Source: Rhodospirillum centenum SW (lineage in GTDB: Bacteria; Pseudomonadota; Alphaproteobacteria; Azospirillales; Azospirillaceae). Taken from it: a DNA stretch of 64,000 nucleotides. Positions 47,224 to 55,404 of this stretch are shown piece after piece; positions within the stretch are counted from its first letter, which is position 1, and every line of letters begins with the position of its first letter. The stretch is from contig NC_011420.2 of NCBI RefSeq assembly GCF_000016185.1, positions 1,384,501-1,448,500 of the forward strand. Direction: 5' to 3'. Under the pieces are notes generated by a model, which was given only the letters and a program-made list of their open reading frames with translations, searched no databases and was not told the DNA's origin. The position numbers were made by a program, and so were the translations under genes.

Positions 47224-47655
47224 TCAGTCGTCGCGGTGGGTTCGTTCCATGCGCTCATGCCGCTCCTGGGCTTCGAGGCTCATGGTTGCGATCGGACGGG
47301 CCTCAAGACGGCGGACGCCGATCGGGTCCCCCGTCTCCTCGCAGTAGCCGTACTCGTCGTTCTCGATCCGCTCCAGCGCCGCGTCGATCTTGGAGATCAG
47401 CTTGCGCTCACGGTCGCGGGTGCGCAGTTCCAGCGCCCGGTCCGTCTCGGCCGAGGCGCGGTCAGCGATGTCCGGCTCCTGCAACCCACCGTCCTGGAGG
47501 CTCTGCAGGGTTTCCGTCGATTCCTTGAGGAGTTCCGCCCGCCAACGGAGGAGTTTCTGGCGGAAATACTCCCTCATCACCGGGTTCATGAACGGCTCGT
47601 CCTCGGACGGCCTGTAGTCCGGGGGTAACAGAGGAGACGACGACGACATTCTCAC
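47224..47655 (-). CDS. dksA: RNA polymerase-binding transcription factor DksA
   Basis: 143 residues. Binds the RNA polymerase secondary channel and, with ppGpp, tunes rRNA and amino acid promoters. The coiled-coil tip motif DxxDxA is in EPDIADRASAE (Asp62, Asp65, Ala67). The zinc-finger region, C105EETGDPIGVRRLEARPIAT, has only one of the four usual cysteines (Cys105; Thr108, Ser126 and Ala129 replace the others), as I recall is usual for alphaproteobacterial DksA. It should therefore not bind zinc like the E. coli protein. Divergent from flagellar genes but next to fliX on the same strand. Confidence 0.95.
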   Translation of the reverse strand: MRMSSSSPLLPPDYRPSEDEPFMNPVMREYFRQKLLRWRAELLKESTETLQSLQDGGLQEPDIADRASAETDRALELRTRDRERKLISKIDAALERIENDEYGYCEETGDPIGVRRLEARPIATMSLEAQERHERMERTHRDD

Positions 47656-47781
47656 GGTCCGATCCTTCGCCGGTCGAAACGCGCGCGAGTATAGGGACAG
47701 GCCCTTCCTCCCGCAATATCGACCACGAGCCGAGCGCGCTGCAGTAACCCCTTGTAATTAAAGGAAATGGCGCAGAAGCGC

Positions 47782-48198
47782 TCAACCGCCTGTGGAGAGC
47801 TTGGCAATCTCGACCTGCGCGCGCAGGTCGATTTCGTCCAGAACCTGCTGGAGGCGGGGATCGTCCACCTGCGCACGCTGCTCCTGCACGGCCTGAATCA
47901 ACTGCAACAGCCGCTCGCGCGGGTAGGTCCCGGACAGGAGGCCAAGGCGCAGTTCGTCGAGCTTGTCGAGGATCGTCTCCGCCCGCTGCTTCGCCTTCCG
48001 CCGGCCGGTGGTGGCATCCTCCACCTCCTGCAGGGCGAACAGGGGATTGACGGCCGCAGCCGTCTGGGCGCCGCCGACGGGGGCAGCCGATCCCTCACCC
48101 TCCTGCAACTCGCGCAGGAAGTCGGACCCGCCGCTGCCGGTGCGTCGTGCCTTGCCGACCTGACCGGGTCGGAGAGAACCGGGCCCCTCGATCTTCAT
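47782..48198 (-). CDS. fliX: Class II flagellar assembly regulator FliX
   Basis: 138 residues. In Caulobacter FliX is a trans-acting factor that couples early flagellar assembly to the sigma-54 activator FlbD. The C-terminal core has LDELRLGLLSGTYPRERLLQLIQAVQEQRAQVDDPRLQQVLDEIDLRAQVEIAKL, the family signature; the N-terminal half is variable. It is divergent from flgI, the same arrangement reported in Caulobacter crescentus. The nearby sigma-54 promoters fit a conserved FliX-FlbD circuit; flbD itself is not in the window. Confidence 0.88.
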   Translation of the reverse strand: MKIEGPGSLRPGQVGKARRTGSGGSDFLRELQEGEGSAAPVGGAQTAAAVNPLFALQEVEDATTGRRKAKQRAETILDKLDELRLGLLSGTYPRERLLQLIQAVQEQRAQVDDPRLQQVLDEIDLRAQVEIAKLSTGG

Positions 48199-48316
48199 GG
48201 TCGTTGCGACTACGTCTTTCGGGATGCTGCGGGTTCAGCCCCCGCGATACCAGGAGCAACCACCAGATATTGGTAACACCCGCGTCGTCGCCGCGCCTAG
48301 GGCAAATTTTACCCCC

Positions 48317-48357
48317 GCCGGTCCCGGCAGGGCTTTCCGCCCCGGGACGACCGGCAG
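48317..48357. promoter_or_regulatory. Dyad upstream of the flgI sigma-54 promoter
   Basis: Imperfect inverted repeat GCCGGT-CCCGG / CCGGG-acg-ACCGGC (48317-48355) with two direct CCGGCAG words at 48324-48330 and 48351-48357. Lies 46-86 bp upstream of the -24 element, the usual place for a bacterial enhancer. Related to the words at flgF and fliK. Confidence 0.45.
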
Positions 48358-48400
48358 CGCAGAAAGCCTGGAAATCCCAGGCGGCGCAGGGACAGAGACA

Positions 48401-48417
48401 CTGGCACAGCTTTCGCA
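48401..48417 (+). promoter_or_regulatory. Sigma-54 promoter of flgI
   Basis: CTGGCACAGCTTTCGCA: GG at 48403-48404 and GC at 48415-48416 with exactly 10 bases between. TGGCAC matches the -24 consensus, TCGC the -12 except for one base. About 60 bp before the flgI start. Confidence 0.8.
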
Positions 48418-48475
48418 TGGAAGGCCCTGAACCCGATGGCCGCCCCCGATGCGGTCCGCCTGGAGTCGAACCGAG

Positions 48476-49636
48476 ATGACCCGCGACCCGATCCGTTCCC
48501 TGCTCCGAACCACGCTGCGCCGCGGCGGCAGTCTGGCGCTGGCGGTGCTGCTCGCCCTCTCCCTGGTCCTGCCCGCGGCTCCCGCCCGGGCACAGTCGCG
48601 GATCAAGGACGTGGCCGACGTGGAGGGCGTGCGCGACAACATGCTGGTCGGCTACGGCCTCGTCGTCGGCCTGAACGGCACGGGTGACAGCATCAACAAC
48701 TCGCCCTTCACCGAACAGAGCCTGATCGGCATGCTGGAGCGGCTGGGCGTCAACATCCGGGGAGAGACGGTGCGGACCCGCAACGTCGCCGCCGTGATGG
48801 TGACCGCGACGCTGCCGCCCTTCTCCGCCCAGGGCACCCGGATCGACGTCAATGTCGGCACGCTCGGCGATGCCAAGAATCTCCAGGGCGGCACCTTGCT
48901 GGTGACACCGCTGCTGGGCGCCGACGGCGAGGTCTATGCCGTGGCCCAGGGCGCCGTCGCCGTCTCGGGCTTCAGCGCCCAGGGGGCTGCCGCCAGCGTC
49001 ACCCGCGGCGTACCCACGGCCGGCAGGATCGCCGGCGGCGCCATCGTGGAACGGGAGATCGCGTTCGACCTGACCGACCTGCCCTATGTCCGCCTGTCGT
49101 TGCGCAATCCGGATTTCACCACGGCGAAGCGCATCTCCGAATCGATCAACGCCTCGTTCGGATCGCCCGTCGCCCATGCCACCGACCCCGCCTCGGTGCT
49201 GGTGGACGTGCCGCCCCAACGCAAGGCGGACATCGTGGGCTTCATCCGCGACATGGAGCAGCTCCGCGTCACGCCCGACCAGCCGGCCCGTGTCGTCATC
49301 GACGAGGCGTCCGGTGTCATCGTGATGGGCGAGAACGTCCGCATCAGCACCGTCGCCATCGCCCAGGGCAACCTGACCATCCGGATCACGGAGACTCCGC
49401 AGGTCTCCCAGCCCGGCCCGCTGAGCCAGGGCGGACAGACCGCCGTGGTGCCGCGCACCGACATCCAGGTGGACGAGCAGTCGGACCGCAAGCTGGCCGT
49501 GCTCCGCACCGGGGTGTCCTTGCAGGAACTGGTGCAGAGCCTGAACGCGCTGGGCGTCGGCCCGCGCGACATGATCTCCATCCTCCAGTCCATCAAGGCG
49601 GCCGGCGCGCTCCAGGCCGAAATCGAGGTGATGTGA
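48476..49636 (+). CDS. flgI: Flagellar P-ring protein FlgI
   Basis: 386 residues from the ATG at 48476; signal peptide to about residue 39 (PAAPARAQS). Builds the periplasmic P-ring around the rod. Signature segments: RIKDVADVEGVRDNMLVGYGLVVGLNGTGDS, FTEQSLIGMLERLGV, NVGTLGDAKNLQGGTLL and the C-terminal LQELVQSLNALGVGPRDMISILQSIKAAGALQAEIEVM. Overlaps the next gene by one base. Confidence 0.96.
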   Translation: MTRDPIRSLLRTTLRRGGSLALAVLLALSLVLPAAPARAQSRIKDVADVEGVRDNMLVGYGLVVGLNGTGDSINNSPFTEQSLIGMLERLGVNIRGETVRTRNVAAVMVTATLPPFSAQGTRIDVNVGTLGDAKNLQGGTLLVTPLLGADGEVYAVAQGAVAVSGFSAQGAAASVTRGVPTAGRIAGGAIVEREIAFDLTDLPYVRLSLRNPDFTTAKRISESINASFGSPVAHATDPASVLVDVPPQRKADIVGFIRDMEQLRVTPDQPARVVIDEASGVIVMGENVRISTVAIAQGNLTIRITETPQVSQPGPLSQGGQTAVVPRTDIQVDEQSDRKLAVLRTGVSLQELVQSLNALGVGPRDMISILQSIKAAGALQAEIEVM

Positions 49637-49989
49637 TGGACGGCATGAGCCTTTCCCCGCCGGGCCTGGACCAGAGCACCCTCACCCGCAGCGCGCCGAG
49701 GCTGAACCTCGGGCGCACCGCCACCCCGGCGCAGATCGACAGATCCGCGCAGGAGTTCGAGGGCGTCTTCATCAGCCAGATGCTGTCGCACATGTGGTCC
49801 AGCGTGGAGGTCGATCCCGTCTTCGGCGGCGGCCCCGCGGAGGAGACCTTCCGCGGCCTGATGATCGAGGAGCAGGGCAAGGCCATTGCCAAGGCCGGTG
49901 GCCTGGGCATCGCCGACCATGTGCGCCGCCAGCTCCTGCTGATCCAGGAGATGCAGCTTCAGGAGTCCGGACAGGAGCTGCCGCAATGA
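49636..49989 (+). CDS. flgJ: Rod-binding protein, FlgJ N-terminal type (CheL-like)
   Basis: 117 residues. The ATG at 49636 overlaps the flgI TGA by one base; a GTG at 49633 is also in frame. It matches the N-terminal rod-binding domain of FlgJ (SAQEFEGVFISQMLSHMWSSVEV, then GGPAEETFRGLMIEEQGKAIAKAGGLGIADHV), but lacks the muramidase domain of gammaproteobacterial FlgJ. In Caulobacter the equivalent is CheL. A rod cap helper during assembly. Its stop overlaps flgN by 4 bp. Confidence 0.9.
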   Translation: MDGMSLSPPGLDQSTLTRSAPRLNLGRTATPAQIDRSAQEFEGVFISQMLSHMWSSVEVDPVFGGGPAEETFRGLMIEEQGKAIAKAGGLGIADHVRRQLLLIQEMQLQESGQELPQ

Positions 49990-50504
49990 GCACTGCCCCC
50001 GCAGCCCCCGAGCCCCCGGCGACCGGCGTACAGACCGCGCCGTCACCGACGCCACCACCCGTTCCAGCACCGTCGCGTGCGCACGCCCTGATGGACGCCA
50101 TGGCGCGGCTTTCGGAAACGCTGCGCCAGGAGACGGCGATGATCCGGGAGCGGCGGACAGACGGCCTGGACCGGCTGGTGGACAGCAAGCTGCTGCTGGT
50201 CCGGGCCTTCGACGAGGCCGGCCGGGCGCTGCGGGTGGACCGCGCCGCCCTTGCCGCCCTCGACGAATCCGGGCGCCAGCGGCTGCGCGAGCTGGCCGAT
50301 GAATTCCGCGCAGCGGCGGAGGCCAACGCCTCCTCTCTCCGGGCGGCTGCCCAGGCCAGCCAGTCCGTGGTCGACACCCTGGTGGCGACCCTGAACCGCG
50401 AGCAGGCCGCCGATCAAGGCTATACCCTGCGCGGCGGCATGGCCTTGCCTGCCGGCTTCGGCCATAAGGGCGCTCGGCCCGCCACCCTGAACCAGCAGCT
50501 CTGA
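49986..50504 (+). CDS. flgN: FlgN-type export chaperone
   Basis: 172 residues. A proline/alanine-rich N-terminus (1-30) precedes a predicted long helical core (HALMDAMARLSETLRQETAMIRERRTDGLDRLVDSKLLLVRAFDEAG), the FlgN hallmark. FlgN chaperones the hook-associated proteins FlgK and FlgL. Short stop/start overlap (ATGA) with the FlgJ-like gene. Called by helix pattern and operon position more than by sequence identity. Confidence 0.72.
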   Translation: MSTAPAAPEPPATGVQTAPSPTPPPVPAPSRAHALMDAMARLSETLRQETAMIRERRTDGLDRLVDSKLLLVRAFDEAGRALRVDRAALAALDESGRQRLRELADEFRAAAEANASSLRAAAQASQSVVDTLVATLNREQAADQGYTLRGGMALPAGFGHKGARPATLNQQL

Positions 50505-50623
50505 TTCCCCGGTTCCGGGGCGTTACGGGGAGCGCGGGTCCTGCCGGCCCGCCTCCGGACCGTCGCGCGCCCGCGCCACCCGGACCATGTTCCGGCCGCC
50601 GGTCAGCGCCTTCCGGAGACGGC

Positions 50624-50651
50624 CCGGCAGAAACTGCCGACGCATCGGCAG
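50624..50651. promoter_or_regulatory. Dyad upstream of the fliK sigma-54 promoter
   Basis: CCGGCAG at 50624-50630, then a perfect inverted repeat CTGCCGA (50634-50640) cgca TCGGCAG (50645-50651). The dyad centre is about 81 bp upstream of the -24 GG. Contains the same CTGCCG/CGGCAG words as the flgF and flgI regions. Confidence 0.45.
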
Positions 50652-50721
50652 GAGTTTCCCGAGCGCCCGGCCCTCCCTCCCGCTTCCCCGGAAAACCACG
50701 ACCTCCCTGGCGCGGAAAGAG

Positions 50722-50738
50722 TTGGCAAGGCCTTTGCA
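50722..50738 (+). promoter_or_regulatory. Sigma-54 promoter of fliK
   Basis: TTGGCAAGGCCTTTGCA: GG at 50724-50725 and GC at 50736-50737 with exactly 10 bases between; TGGCA and TTTGCA fit both elements. About 37 bp before the fliK start. Confidence 0.85.
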
Positions 50739-50773
50739 TATAACCGGGCGAACCAGACCAGGACGCCACCGCC

Positions 50774-52735
50774 ATGGACATCCTTTCCGCCGCCCCCCAG
50801 AAGACCGCCGCGACCGCTCCGGCCCTGGCCCTCGCGCTGACCGGCGCTGCGCCCCAACAGACGGGTGGACAGCAGGCGGGAACGCAGCAGACGGTGGACC
50901 TGTTCCAGCAGATCCTCGGCGGCATGCTCGGGTTCACAGGCGGCGAGGCAGCGACGGACGGCACGACCGTCCAGCGCCCCCGGCCGTCACCCGGCACGAT
51001 GCCCGCGGTCGCGGGCATCCCCCCGGCGGCCGAAGCCCCCCCACCTCTGCTTCCGGGAGAAGCGGACGCCGGTTCGACCGGGGCGGTCCTGCCTGCCCTC
51101 ACCGTCTTTACGACGCTGACGGCGGGTGCCCTCGCGGCGGAGACACCGGCCGGTGATGCCGGGGAGGTGGCTGAGAGCGGAGCGGTCGATCCGGCGAGCC
51201 TCACGGAGCCCTCCGGCACGGTGACCGTGCCGTTGCAGGTTCCCGCGCCGGGCCTGTCGATCACCGCCCCCCAGGGGAGCCTGCCGCCTGGCGTGACGTT
51301 GCCGGTCGATACTCCGGCCGTGGCCGGTGCCGCTGATCAGGTGGCCCCTGTCCCCGGACTTGCCGGGGAGCCGTCGCCCGTGACCGCAGCCGCACAGGAC
51401 CCGAATTCCCAGGGCTCCAGACGGCTGTTCGCGCCGTCCCTGCCCGCTGCCGACGCGCCCCGGACGGTTGCTCCACAGGGGATGGCAGGGCTGCAGGGCA
51501 GCACAGCCGAGACGACACAGAACCCGCTTCCGGCCGTCGGCGCCATCAGCGGACAGGCTGGAAACGCCGAAGATTCTGAAGGCAGCGAGGAAGCCGGGCC
51601 GGCACATCCCCCGGTATCGACGGGCGACGGGACGCAGACGACCGCCGGGGCGGTGCAGACAGAGGTGGCCCAGCTCGCCGCCGCGACCGGGGCTGCCAGG
51701 ACACAGAATCAGACGGTGGACGCCGGAATCGATGCCGCCGCGGCTCCTGACGCCCTGGGTGACGGTGCAGGCAGGGCGGACGAAGCCGCCAGTGCGGCGG
51801 CCGCTGACGCAGCGCCGAAGCCCGGCTCCGGTGCAGCCCCGGCGTCCGGTGGCAAGCCGCCACGGGCAACCGTTCCGCCAGGGACCACCGGCAAGGGACC
51901 GGACACCGCCGCTGCCGCCTCCGGTGCCGACAGCGACCGCGCGGTTCCCGACAGCGCCCTCGGCTCGGAAGAAACGCGGGAGCGCAGCGCCCGCCGCACA
52001 CCCGCGAAGCCTGCCGCCCAGGAGGCGGAGCCGATTGCCGCCGCTCCGGCCGCACCCCAGGCGCCCCGTCCGGCACAGCCCCTCGGAACCGCCGCCGCGG
52101 CGTCAGGCACCCTGGTGGAGCGGGCGGTCACGGCCAGCGGTGGCAAGGGCGAAAGCGGGTTGGACAGTTCCCTCGGCCGCTCCTCCGGGAGCGAAAGGGA
52201 CATCGCCACGGAGACAGCGGCCCGGACGCTGTCCGGCGACGCCACGCGCGCCGACGGCACCGACTTCGCCTCCCATCTCGCCGCGACCCGTGGCAGCCGC
52301 ACCGCGCCGCAGAGCCTGCCGGCCTTGCACCAGGTCGCCGTGACGATCCAGCGCGGCGTGCAGGAGGGACGCAACCAGCTTACCGTCCAACTCCGACCCG
52401 AGGAGCTGGGCCGGATCGACGTGCGGCTGGAGTTCGAGAGCGGCGGCCGCATCCGCGCCGCCGTGACCGCCGACAACCCCTATACCCTGGACCTGCTCCA
52501 GCGCGATTCCCGCGGCCTGGAGAAGGCTCTCCAGGATGCCGGGTTGCGCGCCGACTCCGGCAGCCTGAGCTTCAGCCTGCGCGACGAGGGCCGGCAGGCC
52601 CAGCAGCAGCAGTCCGACAGGGGCAATGGCCGGGCCGTAGCCTTCGCGGTCGAGGGCGAAACCGCCTCCGACACGCCCCCGTCCCCCCCGCCCGTGCGCG
52701 TCCTCGCGCCCGGCCGCGTCGATGTCCGTATCTGA
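50774..52735 (+). CDS. fliK: Flagellar hook-length control protein FliK
   Basis: 653 residues; measures hook length and switches export specificity. The first about 490 residues are low-complexity, rich in alanine, glycine, proline, threonine and glutamine, the expected disordered ruler. The conserved C-terminal domain (about 520-610) has LTVQLRPEELGRIDVRLEFESGGRIRAAVTADNPYTLDLLQRDSRGLEKALQDAGL, the Flg_hook motif. First gene of the fliK-flgD unit. Confidence 0.9.
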   Translation: MDILSAAPQKTAATAPALALALTGAAPQQTGGQQAGTQQTVDLFQQILGGMLGFTGGEAATDGTTVQRPRPSPGTMPAVAGIPPAAEAPPPLLPGEADAGSTGAVLPALTVFTTLTAGALAAETPAGDAGEVAESGAVDPASLTEPSGTVTVPLQVPAPGLSITAPQGSLPPGVTLPVDTPAVAGAADQVAPVPGLAGEPSPVTAAAQDPNSQGSRRLFAPSLPAADAPRTVAPQGMAGLQGSTAETTQNPLPAVGAISGQAGNAEDSEGSEEAGPAHPPVSTGDGTQTTAGAVQTEVAQLAAATGAARTQNQTVDAGIDAAAAPDALGDGAGRADEAASAAAADAAPKPGSGAAPASGGKPPRATVPPGTTGKGPDTAAAASGADSDRAVPDSALGSEETRERSARRTPAKPAAQEAEPIAAAPAAPQAPRPAQPLGTAAAASGTLVERAVTASGGKGESGLDSSLGRSSGSERDIATETAARTLSGDATRADGTDFASHLAATRGSRTAPQSLPALHQVAVTIQRGVQEGRNQLTVQLRPEELGRIDVRLEFESGGRIRAAVTADNPYTLDLLQRDSRGLEKALQDAGLRADSGSLSFSLRDEGRQAQQQQSDRGNGRAVAFAVEGETASDTPPSPPPVRVLAPGRVDVRI

Positions 52736-52752
52736 GCGATTGAGGCCGCACC

Positions 52753-53682
52753 ATGTCCGTCTCCGGCGTCAGCAGCAGCAGCAATAACAACAACAACACC
52801 CTCACCGGAACCACGGGCGGCAGCAGCCCGATGGCGACCCTGTCGCAGAACTACGAGACCTTCCTCCAGCTTCTGACGGCCCAGCTCAAGAACCAGGATC
52901 CCCTGCAACCGCAGGAGACCTCGGAGTTCACGAACCAGCTCGTGCAGTTCTCCCAGGTCGAACAGCAGATCTCGACGAACTCGAAGCTCGACAACCTGAC
53001 CGGCGTCGTGCAGCAGGGGCAGGCGACCGTGGCGTTGCAGTACATCGGCAAGACGGTCGAGCTTGAACCCAGCGGTATCCCCCTGCTGCCCGGCGGCACC
53101 ACCGTGTCCTACGACATCGACGGCGAGGTCCGCTCGGCCACGCTGGTGATCTCCGACAAGGACGGCAACATCGTGAACACCCAGTCGGTGCAGGTCCGGC
53201 CGGGCCGCAACACCGCCTTCTGGGACGGCAACGACGCCACCGGGAAGGCCATGACCCCGGGCTTCTACACGGCCAGCATCCAGTTCAGCGGCGGCAACGA
53301 TTCACAGGTCGTCCTGACCAACCGTTACGTGCCCTACAGCGGCGAGGCCGTGTCGGTCATCTACGATACCGGCAAGACCGTCACCAACGCCAAGATGGTG
53401 GTGCGTAACATGGAGGGCGAGACGATCTACGAGCAGGCGGTCTCCGGCGCGTCCGGTGCGCAGCGGGTGACCTGGGACGGCAAGGACAAGAAGGGCAAGG
53501 CCGTGGCCAGCGGCTATTACGACATCAACGTGGAATCAACCGAGGCCGGTCCAGGAACGATCCGGACCAGCGTGATGAACCGCATCTCCGGTGTGGACAT
53601 GTCATCCGGCGAGACCAACGTCCTGATCGGCAGTCTGCCCGTTCCCATGTCCAACGTGCGCGCCATCTACGACGCATCGTAA
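52753..53682 (+). CDS. flgD: Flagellar hook capping protein FlgD
   Basis: 309 residues. The cap scaffold needed for FlgE polymerisation. The N-terminal asparagine/serine-rich stretch is followed by SQNYETFLQLLTAQLKNQDPLQPQETSEFTNQLVQFSQVEQQI, the FlgD signature. The C-terminal part has the Ig-like and tudor-like domain segments (WDGNDATGKAMTPGFYTASI, WDGKDKKGKAVASGYYDINVE). Starts 17 bp after fliK. flgE is not in the window. Confidence 0.95.
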   Translation: MSVSGVSSSSNNNNNTLTGTTGGSSPMATLSQNYETFLQLLTAQLKNQDPLQPQETSEFTNQLVQFSQVEQQISTNSKLDNLTGVVQQGQATVALQYIGKTVELEPSGIPLLPGGTTVSYDIDGEVRSATLVISDKDGNIVNTQSVQVRPGRNTAFWDGNDATGKAMTPGFYTASIQFSGGNDSQVVLTNRYVPYSGEAVSVIYDTGKTVTNAKMVVRNMEGETIYEQAVSGASGAQRVTWDGKDKKGKAVASGYYDINVESTEAGPGTIRTSVMNRISGVDMSSGETNVLIGSLPVPMSNVRAIYDAS

Positions 53683-53743
53683 GAACCGGAAAGCCTGCTG
53701 AAACCGGCCGGAACCCGGCGCCTGGGCCCCGGTTCATGGAATG

Positions 53744-53758
53744 TTAAGGCCGCGTTCC
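53744..53758. promoter_or_regulatory. Possible CtrA half-site upstream of sciP
   Basis: TTAA-GGCCGCG-TTCC: one perfect TTAA half plus an imperfect second half at the 7-bp spacing of CtrA boxes, 46 bp before the sciP start. Weak. Confidence 0.2.
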
Positions 53759-53803
53759 TATCGTAAGGGTTACCCCCTGCGATGAAACGGGAGCGCGTAG
53801 GAG

Positions 53804-54106
53804 ATGACGTCCGAAGCGGCGGGCGCTGTGGTGGAATACCGGATCGGGGCCCCGACGGCACCCGACACCGGAGACTCCGATGGCGACGGCCTGCCCCCAC
53901 CCGATACCAAGCGGTGGGTGATGCGGCGCAAGGCTCAGATCGTGGACGGTGTGCGCAACGGCCAGATCTCGCTGGAGGAGGCCTGCCGGCGCTACAGCCT
54001 GACGGTCGAGGAATTCCTCTCCTGGCAGCGCCTGATCGAACGTCACGGCATGCGCGGTCTGCGCACCACCCGGTTGCAGGAATACCGCCGCAGCGAGCGC
54101 CCCTGA
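53804..54106 (+). CDS. sciP: CtrA inhibitor SciP (DUF1153)
   Basis: 100 residues. In Caulobacter SciP binds CtrA and blocks activation of CtrA-dependent genes in G1. Its family signature is exact here: LPPPDTKRWVMRRKAQIVDGVRNGQISLEEACRRYSLTVEEFLSWQRLIERHG, ending GLRTTRLQEYRR. The core is a helix-turn-helix-like trihelical domain. The unconserved N-terminal 30 residues are disordered. Adjacent to flgD, consistent with a role in timing flagellar genes. Together with mucR the window has two parts of the G1-phase regulatory module known from Caulobacter. Confidence 0.93.
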   Translation: MTSEAAGAVVEYRIGAPTAPDTGDSDGDGLPPPDTKRWVMRRKAQIVDGVRNGQISLEEACRRYSLTVEEFLSWQRLIERHGMRGLRTTRLQEYRRSERP

Positions 54107-54127
54107 CCCGGCGGCCGTCCTCCTGAC

Positions 54128-55336
54128 CTACGGCTTAAGGTTCTCGGCGATGCCGTGCAGACCGGCGGCACGCAGAAGGCCCTGACGGTAGCGGACCTCC
54201 CGCGCGGCGATGGCCTTCTCCGCCGCCTCGCCCCCCAGGATCGTACCGTCGTCCCGTTGCAGCCGGCGCACCACCATCGCCAGCAGGCCCGGCTCATCCG
54301 CCGCGTTGAGCTTGTCCAGCGGCCGGTCGGCCGCCATCTCCTTGAGCAGCCGCGCCAGCAGCACCTCCCGCGTCTCCGGCAGCGTGCCGGCATCAAGCAG
54401 GGCGGCGATCCGGCCCAGCCGCGGGTCGCGGGTCCGCGCCGCGCCGTCGGGGCGAGCGTTCAGAAGATCGGCGAGATCGGCCAGGAAATGCCCGAGACTG
54501 GGCAGCGCCCCGAACAGGTCCTGCACCACCTCCCCGAACGAGAGCAGGTCGGCCACCAACCCGTCGATCAGGTGGAGCGATTCCGGATCGGCGGCGGACC
54601 CGGCGAGATCCAGCACCACCTCCAGCCGGCCGGCCAGGGAACGCTGGTCGGCCAGCCAGGCGCTGACCTGGGCGCGGAGCACATAGTCGAACCGGGCCGG
54701 ATCGACGAGACCCCGGAGCCGCACGGCGAAGGCATCCAGGTCGTGGCCGTGAAAGGCCGGCAGCCGCTTGCGCTCCAGCGTGAAGTCCCGGGCCCGGGAC
54801 ACCGCCTCGTCCACCAGCCGATTGAGCACGTTGACCCGCTCGCGGGTCGCCTCGCCCGTCGTCTTCGCCTGGGCGGTGCCGACGCGGTGGATGGCCGCCA
54901 TCAGGAGAGCGCTGGACTCCTGGAGACGGCGGACATGGCTCCAGGCATGCAGCAGTTCCGTCGGCGTCACCTGCTGCCGGGTCAGATATTCCATCAGGGT
55001 AAGGGCGATCAGCCGGCGGCTGTCGGGGCCGAAGAAATCGTCGATCGAGGCACAGACCGCCACCTCCCCCCGGGGCGAGCGGACAGCCGGCGGGCGCTCC
55101 GCCGCCGGCGGGGCCGTCTCCTCGAAGACCACGCGCTGGGTGGTGAAACCGTTGAGCATGCTGCGCGACTGCACCACCTTCGCAGCCGTCCACCGGGTAT
55201 CGCCCAGCATCTCGCGGGCGCGTGCCACGGCCGCTCCCTCGGTCGGGCAGACACGGTCGAGCAGCCAGCGCCCGTCGCGCTGGCCCAGCACCTCGAAACT
55301 CAGGATGCGGTTCCTGACCCAGTCCAGCACCGGCAC
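54128..55336 (-). CDS. Uncharacterised conserved protein
   Basis: 402 residues, convergent with sciP. No signal peptide or membrane helix. N-terminal part (1-80) contains RILSFEVLGQRDGRWLLDRVCPTEGAAVARAREMLGDTRWTAAKVVQSRSM, resembling a small beta-barrel repeat. The rest is strongly helical (about 130-400; leucine and arginine-rich, e.g. LRAQVSAWLADQRSLAGRLEVVLDLAGSA). No family recognised. It is probably an independent unit upstream of der on the same strand (68 bp gap). Confidence 0.75.
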   Translation of the reverse strand: MPVLDWVRNRILSFEVLGQRDGRWLLDRVCPTEGAAVARAREMLGDTRWTAAKVVQSRSMLNGFTTQRVVFEETAPPAAERPPAVRSPRGEVAVCASIDDFFGPDSRRLIALTLMEYLTRQQVTPTELLHAWSHVRRLQESSALLMAAIHRVGTAQAKTTGEATRERVNVLNRLVDEAVSRARDFTLERKRLPAFHGHDLDAFAVRLRGLVDPARFDYVLRAQVSAWLADQRSLAGRLEVVLDLAGSAADPESLHLIDGLVADLLSFGEVVQDLFGALPSLGHFLADLADLLNARPDGAARTRDPRLGRIAALLDAGTLPETREVLLARLLKEMAADRPLDKLNAADEPGLLAMVVRRLQRDDGTILGGEAAEKAIAAREVRYRQGLLRAAGLHGIAENLKP

Positions 55337-55404
55337 CTCCCGACACCCACGGCAGTATCACGCCTTCCAGGCATCAGGAGAAGGACGGAAGCCTTACCGG
55401 CCGG

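Noticed and set aside
47224-47655. Loss of three of four zinc-finger cysteines in DksA
   Set aside because: Looked unusual, but I recall the same residues (Cys, Thr, Ser, Ala) in many alphaproteobacterial DksA proteins, so it is lineage-typical.
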